Source: Desulfobacteraceae bacterium (lineage in GTDB: Bacteria > Desulfobacterota > DSM-4660 > Desulfatiglandales > Desulfatiglandaceae). Taken from it: a DNA stretch of 6,203 bases. The first letter of the stretch is position 1. Every line of letters begins with the position of its first letter. Below the pieces are notes generated by a model. It worked only from the letters and a program-made list of their open reading frames with translations, ran no database searches and was not told the DNA's origin. Position numbers and translations under genes: made by a program. Shown one piece after another: positions 1 to 5,726 of the stretch. The DNA is taken from NCBI GenBank assembly GCA_030611815.1, contig JAUWPC010000210.1, positions 1 through 6,203 of the forward strand, in the 5' to 3' direction.

Positions 1-172
1 ATTTACCCCAACAATTGGGCAAAACACTGAAGGCAATTATATAGAAAGAATTCAAATGTGTAGTGCCAAAATAACAATTTTGCAACATGTAACCTGCTGA
101 TAACACATAACTATTTTTTTGAAGTCACGAATTTCGGTTAAGAGTACGATTAAGAGTATGAATCCAAAAACA
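1..172. other. AT-rich noncoding flank
   Basis: I see no credible gene here on either strand: no open frame with a start and ribosome binding site and no recognisable protein fragment. It is visibly more AT-rich than the coding DNA to the right. It contains a weak 5-bp inverted repeat (CCCAA at 7-11, TTGGG at 15-19) and a short tandem repeat listed separately. It probably lies between the end of the leftward regulator unit and a gene outside the window. Confidence 0.5.
138..161. repeat. Two-copy 12-bp tandem direct repeat
   Basis: TTAAGAGTACGA (138-149) is followed immediately by TTAAGAGTATGA (150-161), identical at 11 of 12 positions. A spacing close to one helical turn would suit a protein-binding site, but with only two copies and no nearby promoter the function is unknown and chance is possible. 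Confidence 0.5.
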
Positions 173-191
173 ACCCCGCCTCTGGCGGGGT
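166..191 (-). terminator. Rho-independent terminator (distal)
   Basis: A perfect 8-bp GC-rich stem (ACCCCGCC at 173-180, GGCGGGGT at 184-191) closes a 3-nt loop. Read on the minus strand, the stem is followed by TGTTTTTGG, whose five T's come from the A-run at 166-170. On the plus strand no T-run follows, so the direction is leftward. It lies about 90 bp past the regulator stop codon and would act as a backup terminator. Confidence 0.8.
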
Positions 192-238
192 CAAATGTGG
201 CAGTTATTTCGTCCTAATTTGTGTGAGTTTTTAAATCC

Positions 239-284
239 AAAATCGTGCCTGAATCACGCCAAGGCGTGATTTTCGTTCAGGCAC
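239..284 (-). terminator. Terminator of the IclR-family gene
   Basis: A long stem-loop begins at the last base of the regulator's TAG stop codon. The outer arms are GTGCCTGAA (245-253) and TTCAGGCAC (276-284), a perfect 9-bp match. The inner arms ATCACGCC (253-260) and GGCGTGAT (263-270) pair around AA. The 5-nt TTTCG (271-275) is an asymmetric bulge. On the minus strand the stem is followed by GATTTTGG, a short T-tract, so it should terminate leftward transcription, less classically than the second hairpin downstream. Confidence 0.75.
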
Positions 285-1054
285 TAATTCGTAGGTTGTT
301 CCTCAATCCTGCGGCTGATTTCCTCTGCCGCCTCTTTTGTCGCCGGTATCAGGTCCTCCATTTTATGGTCGTCGAGGCTCGTCTTAAACCCCACAACCCA
401 AATCGCTGATATCAAGGGTTTCCATCCCCTAATAGGTGAAGCAATGGCCCTCACACCGGAGATGTACTCCTCATAATCGGTAGCGTATCCCCTTTTCTTC
501 GCAGATTCTACCTCTTCAAGATAGCGCTCCGGATCTGTGATCGTATGCTCTGTAAACCTGGGGAGCCCGTTTCTCCTTATGATATTAAGGGCCTGCGACT
601 TTTCCATGGATGCTAAAACTACTTTCCCCGTGGCCCCGGCAAAGAGGGGAATGGCAGTCCCTTTAGGAGAGGTAATCTTGAGGTCATGGCTGGATTCAAC
701 TATATCCAATATGGTAATATGGTCCCCGTTCATAACGCCTATATAGACTGATTCTTCTGTCCTCTCCATCAGCTCCTCCATGACCGGTCTTGCCAGGTCT
801 TTCAGGTCAATTTGAGAATAGGCCAGTTTCCCCAATTCAAAGAGAGTGACGCCAAGGGTATATTTTTTTGTCACGGGGTCCCTCATTATAGCCCCGGAAT
901 CCTCCAGGGCAGAGATTATGCCATGGACAGTACCCTTGCTCATTTCAAGATTATTTGCGAGTTCGGTGATCCCCAAACCACGGTTCGCCCCTGAGATGAG
1001 CTTCAATATTTGGAATGCTTTTTTTACTGATGGAGCCTTATATTTTGTCGCCAT
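284..1054 (-). CDS. IclR-family transcriptional regulator
   Basis: A 256-aa protein of normal IclR-family length. Residues about 8-68 form the N-terminal winged helix-turn-helix, with the recognition helix near SKGTVHGIISAL (39-50) and the wing ending in KKYTLG (63-68). Residues about 75-250 are the IclR effector-binding domain, with family signatures AGATGKVVLA (139-148) and GYATDYEEYISGVRAIASPI (189-208). Family members are DNA-binding oligomers that sense small metabolites, often aromatic or other organic acids. The ATG at 1054 sits a few bases after a modest Shine-Dalgarno-like AGGGTG; the stop is TAG and overlaps a terminator stem. The gene is divergent from the Hdr-like operon across 241 bp, so it probably controls that operon and itself; this is inferred from position only. 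Ligand and sign of regulation are not readable from sequence. Confidence 0.96.
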   Translation of the reverse strand: MATKYKAPSVKKAFQILKLISGANRGLGITELANNLEMSKGTVHGIISALEDSGAIMRDPVTKKYTLGVTLFELGKLAYSQIDLKDLARPVMEELMERTEESVYIGVMNGDHITILDIVESSHDLKITSPKGTAIPLFAGATGKVVLASMEKSQALNIIRRNGLPRFTEHTITDPERYLEEVESAKKRGYATDYEEYISGVRAIASPIRGWKPLISAIWVVGFKTSLDDHKMEDLIPATKEAAEEISRRIEEQPTN

Positions 1055-1080
1055 TGTTCACCCTGCTGAATTATCTGAAT

Positions 1081-1110
1081 ATTTTACACCTCTTGACTAT
1101 CATTTGTCAA
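1081..1110 (-). promoter_or_regulatory. Predicted sigma-70 promoter of the IclR-family gene
   Basis: On the minus strand TTGACA (complement of 1105-1110) is a consensus -35 box, followed after 18 bp by TAAAAT (complement of 1081-1086), a 5/6 match to the -10 consensus. Transcription would start near 1074, giving a leader of about 20 nt before the ATG at 1054. The -35 box is also one arm of an interrupted inverted repeat (TTGAC at 1093-1097, GTCAA at 1106-1110), which could allow autoregulation. Confidence 0.65.
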
Positions 1111-1125
1111 TATGATTTCGCATCC

Positions 1126-1139
1126 TGTCAAAATTGACA
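1126..1139. promoter_or_regulatory. Inverted repeat TGTCAA-AA-TTGACA, candidate operator
   Basis: Perfect 6-bp arms, TGTCAA (1126-1131) and TTGACA (1134-1139), flank two A's. A compact palindrome of about 14 bp in a divergent regulator/operon gap is the right size for an IclR-type operator, and it lies just upstream of the regulator's -35 box. The same half-site occurs at 1105-1110 in the same orientation, 21 bp away, about two helical turns. Because TTGACA is also the -35 consensus, part of this signal may be promoter rather than operator. Confidence 0.5.
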
Positions 1140-1161
1140 TAACAAACTATTATTATATACA
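1134..1161 (+). promoter_or_regulatory. Possible distal rightward promoter
   Basis: TTGACA (1134-1139) is followed after 16 bp by TATACA (1156-1161), inside an AT-rich TATTATATACAT stretch. It would give a leader of about 130 nt to the TTG start at 1296. It shares its -35 with the inverted repeat at 1126-1139, so a protein bound there would block it. It is weaker than the proximal promoter as a call. Confidence 0.3.
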
Positions 1162-1180
1162 TTTTTTCACTCTTTTTCCC

Positions 1181-1208
1181 TTGACATAATGGCAAGATAT
1201 GGTATTTT
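1181..1208 (+). promoter_or_regulatory. Predicted sigma-70 promoter of the Hdr-like operon
   Basis: A consensus -35 TTGACA (1181-1186) is followed after 16 bp by TATTTT (1203-1208), a 4/6 match to the -10 consensus. The predicted transcription start is about 1215, giving a leader of about 80 nt. The inverted repeat at 1221-1240 lies directly downstream of that start. The fair -10 and slightly short spacer suggest moderate or regulated strength. Confidence 0.55.
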
Positions 1209-1223
1209 GGTCCGTATGGCAAG
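1189..1223. repeat. Direct repeat ATGGCAAG, two copies
   Basis: ATGGCAAG occurs at 1189-1196 and again at 1216-1223, 27 bp apart, bracketing the predicted -10 box of the operon promoter. The second copy runs into the left arm of the inverted repeat at 1221-1240. It could be a half-site pair for a regulator, or chance. Confidence 0.3.
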
Positions 1224-1250
1224 TTCAGTATCATGAACTTCGTTTCATAC
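1214..1250. promoter_or_regulatory. Nested inverted repeat at the operon transcription start
   Basis: Perfect 7-bp arms AAGTTCA (1221-1227) and TGAACTT (1234-1240) flank GTATCA. A second perfect outer pair, GTATG (1214-1218) and CATAC (1246-1250), encloses them with an asymmetric internal loop (GC against CGTTT). As DNA, the inner repeat lies at about +6 to +26 of the predicted transcript, a typical repressor position. As RNA, it would form a hairpin at the very 5' end of the leader. The sequence does not settle which. No T-run follows, so it is not an ordinary terminator. Confidence 0.55.
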
Positions 1251-1280
1251 CCCGCACAGTTATTGAATTCTTAAATTATA

Positions 1281-1298
1281 AGAAAGGCAGTAGATTTG
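1281..1298 (+). promoter_or_regulatory. Ribosome binding site that fixes a TTG start
   Basis: AGAAAGG (1281-1287) lies 8 nt before TTG at 1296-1298. An in-frame TAA at 1272-1274 closes the frame upstream, with no ATG, GTG or other TTG between. The next in-frame ATG is residue 16, inside the FAD-binding loop, so it cannot be the true start. The protein aligned to the TTG begins a few residues before its first beta strand, as expected for an HdrA-type Rossmann fold. Confidence 0.75.
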
Positions 1299-3995
1299 AG
1301 CCAAAAAGCAGCACTCGTCATCGGTGGTGGGATCGCAGGCATGCAGGCATCCATAGACCTCGCCAATATGGGCATCAAGGTCTACCTGATGGAGAAGAAG
1401 CCGAGCATTGGGGGACGTATGGCCCAGTTGGACAAGACCTTTCCTACCAATGACTGTTCCATGTGTATCTTGGCCCCAAAGATGATTGAGTGTGCCAACC
1501 ATGAAAATGTAGACCTCCTCACCTATTCTGAACTGTCAGAACTCACCGGTAGTTCAGGCGATTTCAAGGCCAAGATCATAAGAAAAGCCCGTTTTATAGA
1601 CGAAGACAAGTGCGTAGGGTGCGGCGAGTGCATTGAGGGGTGCCCGATAACGGTTACGGATGAATTTAACGCTGGTCTCGGGAACAGAAAGGCGATTTAC
1701 AAATATTTCCCCCAGGCAGTCCCTTCCACCTTTGCCATTGACCGCAGGGGGACGGCGCCCTGTAAAACTGCCTGTCCCGCCCACATCAGTGTCCAGGGTT
1801 ATGTGGCCCTGATTGCCCAGGGCAGATTTCAGGAGGCGTTGAAACTCATCAAGGAGGAAAACCCTCTTCCCGCTATCTGCGGCAGGGTATGCCATCACCC
1901 GTGCGAATCGGCGTGTACACGCAGCCAGGTGGATGAGCCTGTAGCCATAGATTTCATCAAACGCTTTGTGGCTGATCTCGACCTCAAGTCAGAAACCCGT
2001 TATCTCCCTCAGATCAAGAAAAAAAGAGCCCATAAGGTTGCGATTATCGGTGCAGGACCTGCAGGACTTTCATGCGCTTACTACCTTGCAAAGGAAGGCT
2101 ACCAGGTCACCATATACGAAAAACTGCCCGTAACAGGCGGCATGCTCTCAGTGGGTATCCCGGAGTACCGGCTCCCGAGGGATATTATCAATGCCGAGGT
2201 GCAGGTCATCAGGGATATGGGGGTGAAGATCAAAACCGGTGTGGATATTGGAAAAGATATAACCATAGAACAACTCCGCGAGGAAGGATATAATGCCATC
2301 TTTTTAGGGATCGGCGCTCACAAATGTACAAGCCTGAATATTGAGGGAGAAAACCTTGAGGGAGTCTACCCGGGTGTGGATTTCTTGCGGGAAGTGAACT
2401 TGGGAAAGCAGGTTTCATTAGGAGACCGGATTGCCGTGGTAGGGGGCGGTAATGTGGCCATGGATACAGTTCGCACGGCCCTAAGGCTTGGCGCAAAAGA
2501 GCCTTTTATAATCTACCGCCGGAGTCTGGAAGAGATGCCGGCCAATGAAGAAGAGGTCGAAGAATGTGAAGAGGAAGGTATCCCGATTTATCCATTGACA
2601 AATCCCAAGCGTATTATTGGTGAGAACGGCAGGGTCAAGGCTATTGAATGTCTCAAGATGAAGTTAGGTGAACCGGATGAAAGCGGCAGGAGACGTCCCA
2701 TACCGATAGAGGGATCAGAATTCATTATCGAAGTGGACGGTGTAGTCCCTGCTATCGGCCAGGAATCAGACTGGTCCTGCCTGGGGCCTGAATCTGCCTG
2801 CACCCTTTCCAATTGGGGGACCATGAATGTTGACCCCATTACCTTACAGACAGATGATTCAGACATCTTCGCCGGGGGCGACGCCGTAACCGGCCCAAAG
2901 ACGGTAATCGAGGCCATAGAGGCGGGTAAACAGGCCGCCATCTCCATTGACAGGTTCATTCGTGGTGTTAACCTTCGGGAGGGCCGGGAAAGGGAATGGG
3001 AACCGGTTGAGGATGTGCCTACCGAAGGGTATGATCATATTCCCAGGACCCGGATGCCACGCCTTGAACCAGGAGACAGGGCAAACAATTTCCAAGAGGT
3101 GCAGTTAGGTTTCAGCGAGGAGCAGGCCGTAACAGAGGCCAAAAGATGTATCTCTTGCGGCATCTGTTCTGAATGCTACACATGCGCCGAGGTGTGCAAG
3201 GCAGAAGCCGTGGATTTTGCTCAAAGGGACAGGGAAGTCACCGTCAATGTGGGCGCAATAGTCCTTGCCACTGGTTTTGACCTTTATGACGTCTCCCCGT
3301 TGATGGAATATGGATGGGGAAGGATCGAGAACGTTATTACTGCTATGCAGTTTGAAAGGATGATATGTGCGTCCGGTCCCACCACCGGTCACCTTAAACG
3401 TCCGTCTGATGGCAAAGAACCAAAGCGTCTCGGTTTTATCCAGTGCGTGGGATCGAGAGATGTCAGGCACATGAGATACTGCTCTGCAGTCTGCTGTATG
3501 CACGCCACCAAAGAGGCCATCTTAGCACACGAACACTATCCCGAACTCACATCAACCATATTTTACATGGATATGAGGGCGGTGGGAAAGGGCTTTCAGG
3601 AGTATGTCCGGCGTGCCAAAACCGAATACGAGGTGGAATATATCCGCACGAGACCGGGCCGGGTCACACTTAACGAGGAGAACCAGAATCCGGTCATCCA
3701 TTATGAAGATACGATTAACAGGGAATTCAGGGCAAGGGAGTTTGATATGGTCATCCTCTCTCAGGCCCTCATACCTACAGAGAGCAATATCTCAATCGCC
3801 AAACGGTTGGGCGTGGAATTAGACGAGTTCGGTTTTATTGCCACACCCGAGGGATTGAGCAATCCGTTCGGCACCACCAAGGAAGGCGTGTTTGGGTGCG
3901 GGTTTTGCCAGTCTCCCATGGATGTGCCCGATTCTGTGGTGAGGGCGTCTGGTGCCGCCTCTAAAGTGGCGGAGGTTCTTGCCCAACATTCTTAA
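1296..3995 (+). CDS. HdrA-like flavoprotein with inserted GltD/NfnB-like NADPH module
   Basis: 899 aa, cytoplasmic, no signal peptide or membrane segment. Residues 1-150 match the flavin part of HdrA: FAD loop GGGIAG (10-15), the HdrA signature PTNDCSMCILAPKM (50-63), a [4Fe-4S] motif C106/C109/C112/C116, then FPQAVPSTFAID (138-149). Residues about 151-617 are a GltD/NfnB-type module: cysteines 156, 160, 195, 199, 203 and 207, FAD loop GAGPAG (252-257), NADPH loop GGGNVAMD (383-390) with following arginines 408-409, and the closing FAD segment AGGDAVTGPKTVIEAI (526-541). HdrA sequence resumes with a six-cysteine motif (618-634), QCVGSRD (716-722), YCSAVCCMHATKEA (728-741) and GFCQSPMDVPDSVVRAS (869-885). 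HdrA's own N-terminal domain and C-terminal ferredoxin are absent; the next gene has them. Likely role, inferred: NADPH-linked electron bifurcation or confurcation. It is about 240 aa longer than an ordinary HdrA. First gene of the operon. Confidence 0.93.
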   Translation: MSQKAALVIGGGIAGMQASIDLANMGIKVYLMEKKPSIGGRMAQLDKTFPTNDCSMCILAPKMIECANHENVDLLTYSELSELTGSSGDFKAKIIRKARFIDEDKCVGCGECIEGCPITVTDEFNAGLGNRKAIYKYFPQAVPSTFAIDRRGTAPCKTACPAHISVQGYVALIAQGRFQEALKLIKEENPLPAICGRVCHHPCESACTRSQVDEPVAIDFIKRFVADLDLKSETRYLPQIKKKRAHKVAIIGAGPAGLSCAYYLAKEGYQVTIYEKLPVTGGMLSVGIPEYRLPRDIINAEVQVIRDMGVKIKTGVDIGKDITIEQLREEGYNAIFLGIGAHKCTSLNIEGENLEGVYPGVDFLREVNLGKQVSLGDRIAVVGGGNVAMDTVRTALRLGAKEPFIIYRRSLEEMPANEEEVEECEEEGIPIYPLTNPKRIIGENGRVKAIECLKMKLGEPDESGRRRPIPIEGSEFIIEVDGVVPAIGQESDWSCLGPESACTLSNWGTMNVDPITLQTDDSDIFAGGDAVTGPKTVIEAIEAGKQAAISIDRFIRGVNLREGREREWEPVEDVPTEGYDHIPRTRMPRLEPGDRANNFQEVQLGFSEEQAVTEAKRCISCGICSECYTCAEVCKAEAVDFAQRDREVTVNVGAIVLATGFDLYDVSPLMEYGWGRIENVITAMQFERMICASGPTTGHLKRPSDGKEPKRLGFIQCVGSRDVRHMRYCSAVCCMHATKEAILAHEHYPELTSTIFYMDMRAVGKGFQEYVRRAKTEYEVEYIRTRPGRVTLNEENQNPVIHYEDTINREFRAREFDMVILSQALIPTESNISIAKRLGVELDEFGFIATPEGLSNPFGTTKEGVFGCGFCQSPMDVPDSVVRASGAASKVAEVLAQHS

Positions 3996-4007
3996 GGAAA
4001 ACCATCA

Positions 4008-5720
4008 ATGTCTCTCAGAATAGGTGTTTTTATTTGCAACTGTGGCACAAACATAGGGGGAACCGTCAATGTGCCCGAGGTGGTGGAGTATGCAGCGACG
4101 CTACCCAATGTTGTCCACACCGAAGGGAATCTTTATACCTGTTCTGAAGATGGTCTCTCATCCATCAGAAACCAGATTGATGAACGTGATCTCAACCGGG
4201 TGGTGGTGGCCTCCTGCACGCCCCGCACCCATGAGCCCCTCTTTAAGAAGAATTGTGAATTAGCCGGACTAAATAAATATCTCTTTGAATTTGTCAACAT
4301 CAGAGAGCACTGCTCATGGGTCCATATGACCCAGCAGGACGATGCGACCGACAAGGCCAAGGATCTTGTGCGCATGGGTGTCGCAAAGGTGAGTCTTTTG
4401 ACCCCTGAGGAGGATCTCTCAACCGACGTCCTGCCATCATCGCTAATCATTGGGGGCGGGATCTCCGGGCTCTCTGCTGCCCTGACCCTGGCGACTCAGG
4501 GTTACCAGGTTGAACTCCTGGAAAAAACGGATAGGTTAGGCGGCCTCTTGAAGAATGTAAACATGGTCTTCCCTTCCAACGCCCCTACAGCAGAACTCCT
4601 GGACCCATTAGTCGATTCCGTCATAAAGCATGATAACATAAGGGTGCATTTTGAAGTAAAACTGGTTGAAGTGAAAGGCTTTATCGGCAACTTTACAGCC
4701 GTGATCAAGGAGAATGGCGGGACCGGTGAGTTGAAGATAGGGACCATCATTGTTGCTATCGGCGCCAATGAACTCAAGCCAAAAGGGATGTTCGGATATG
4801 ACCTCTTTGACAATGTCATGACCCAGCTTGAGTTTGAGCAGCGATACAGGAGAGGCTTCAATGGCCTGAAAAAGGTCGTAATGATAAACTGCGTGGGTGC
4901 TCGGACCGATGAGATGCCCTATTGCGGCCGGTTCTGCTGTATCACGGCCATGAAAAACGCCACGCTTTTAAAAGAAGCCATTCCTGAGGCAGAGGTGACT
5001 ATCCTGCAAAGGGATATCATGGCATTCGGAAAGGTCTTCGAGGAGTACTATCAAAAGGCAATGCAGGTGGGTGTTCGTTTTGTCCGCTACAACGTGGATC
5101 GCCCCCCTGAGATCAAGGGCGCCGGAGATGCGGCCAATAAGGTCAAGGTTTACCATGAGCTCATGGGGAGGGACCTTGAATTGGACGCGGATGCCGTGAT
5201 CTTGACCACACCGCTGGTACCTGCCGAAGACAACCAGGCACTTTCGAAGATGATGAAGATACCGATCGGGAATGAAGGGTTTTTCATGGAGGCCCATCAG
5301 AAACTGAGACCGGTGGAGTTTCCCGCAGACGGTATTTTTATTGCCGGATGCGCGCGTTACCCCACGGAAATAGTGGAATGTATCTCCCAGGGCTATGCTG
5401 CGGCGGCCAAGGCGGCCGCTCCCATGGCCCAGGGTCGGGTGGTGACCGAGGCATTTATCTCCAAGGTGAACCCTTTAAGTTGCTCTTCCTGCGGGAGATG
5501 TATAGAAATCTGCCCTTTCGGGGCGGTTGACTGGGTTGAATTCAGGTTCTCCCCTGAGATCACAAGGGAAATCGCCACTGTTAATCCGACCGAGTGTAAA
5601 GGGTGCGGACTTTGTGTGGCATCCTGCCTGAGCAATGCAATTTACTTAAAGGGGTTTACCGATGAGGAGATATTGGCTATGGTCGGCACCACCATTGCAG
5701 GTCATGAGTTCACACTCTGA
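4008..5720 (+). CDS. HdrA-like iron-sulfur flavoprotein with C-terminal ferredoxin
   Basis: 570 aa, cytoplasmic. Residues 1-135 are the HdrA N-terminal domain, which in known HdrA holds a [4Fe-4S] cluster: VFICNCGTNIGG (7-18), LYTCSEDGL (42-50), SCTPRTHEPLF (69-79), NIREHCSWVH (97-106), with cysteines 10, 12, 45, 70, 83 and 102. The FAD domain follows: GGGISG (149-154), NCVGARTDEMPYCGRFCC (294-311), GCARYPTEIVECISQGYAAA (447-466). A two-cluster ferredoxin ends the protein: C492/C495/C498/C502-P and C530/C533/C536/C540. Unlike ordinary HdrA, there is no inserted ferredoxin and no DCSxC signature; after LGGLLKNVN (177-185) the chain runs straight into the remaining FAD fold. ATG follows AAGGA, which overlaps the previous stop, with a 12-nt gap between genes: translational coupling and a shared complex are likely. 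Probable role: relay of electrons between the flavin centres and HdrC or an external ferredoxin (inferred). Confidence 0.94.
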   Translation: MSLRIGVFICNCGTNIGGTVNVPEVVEYAATLPNVVHTEGNLYTCSEDGLSSIRNQIDERDLNRVVVASCTPRTHEPLFKKNCELAGLNKYLFEFVNIREHCSWVHMTQQDDATDKAKDLVRMGVAKVSLLTPEEDLSTDVLPSSLIIGGGISGLSAALTLATQGYQVELLEKTDRLGGLLKNVNMVFPSNAPTAELLDPLVDSVIKHDNIRVHFEVKLVEVKGFIGNFTAVIKENGGTGELKIGTIIVAIGANELKPKGMFGYDLFDNVMTQLEFEQRYRRGFNGLKKVVMINCVGARTDEMPYCGRFCCITAMKNATLLKEAIPEAEVTILQRDIMAFGKVFEEYYQKAMQVGVRFVRYNVDRPPEIKGAGDAANKVKVYHELMGRDLELDADAVILTTPLVPAEDNQALSKMMKIPIGNEGFFMEAHQKLRPVEFPADGIFIAGCARYPTEIVECISQGYAAAAKAAAPMAQGRVVTEAFISKVNPLSCSSCGRCIEICPFGAVDWVEFRFSPEITREIATVNPTECKGCGLCVASCLSNAIYLKGFTDEEILAMVGTTIAGHEFTL

Positions 5721-5726
5721 GGGCGT

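Noticed and set aside
7..19. CCCAA-CAA-TTGGG inverted repeat
   Set aside because: Only a 5-bp stem with no T-tract in either direction; too weak to call a terminator or operator.
1216..1274. Tiny upstream frames in the operon leader (ATG at 1216, 6 codons; ATG at 1233, 13 codons ending at TAA 1272-1274)
   Set aside because: Neither has a Shine-Dalgarno site and both lie in or next to the inverted repeat; such short frames are expected by chance.
1199..1453. 84-codon frame starting ATG at 1199
   Set aside because: It starts upstream of the predicted transcription start, has no protein family features, and overlaps the well-supported HdrA-like gene in another frame.
1746..3146. Plain glutamate synthase small subunit (GltD)
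   Set aside because: The module is embedded in HdrA sequence in one unbroken frame and there is no GltB large subunit nearby, so amino-acid synthesis is not supported.
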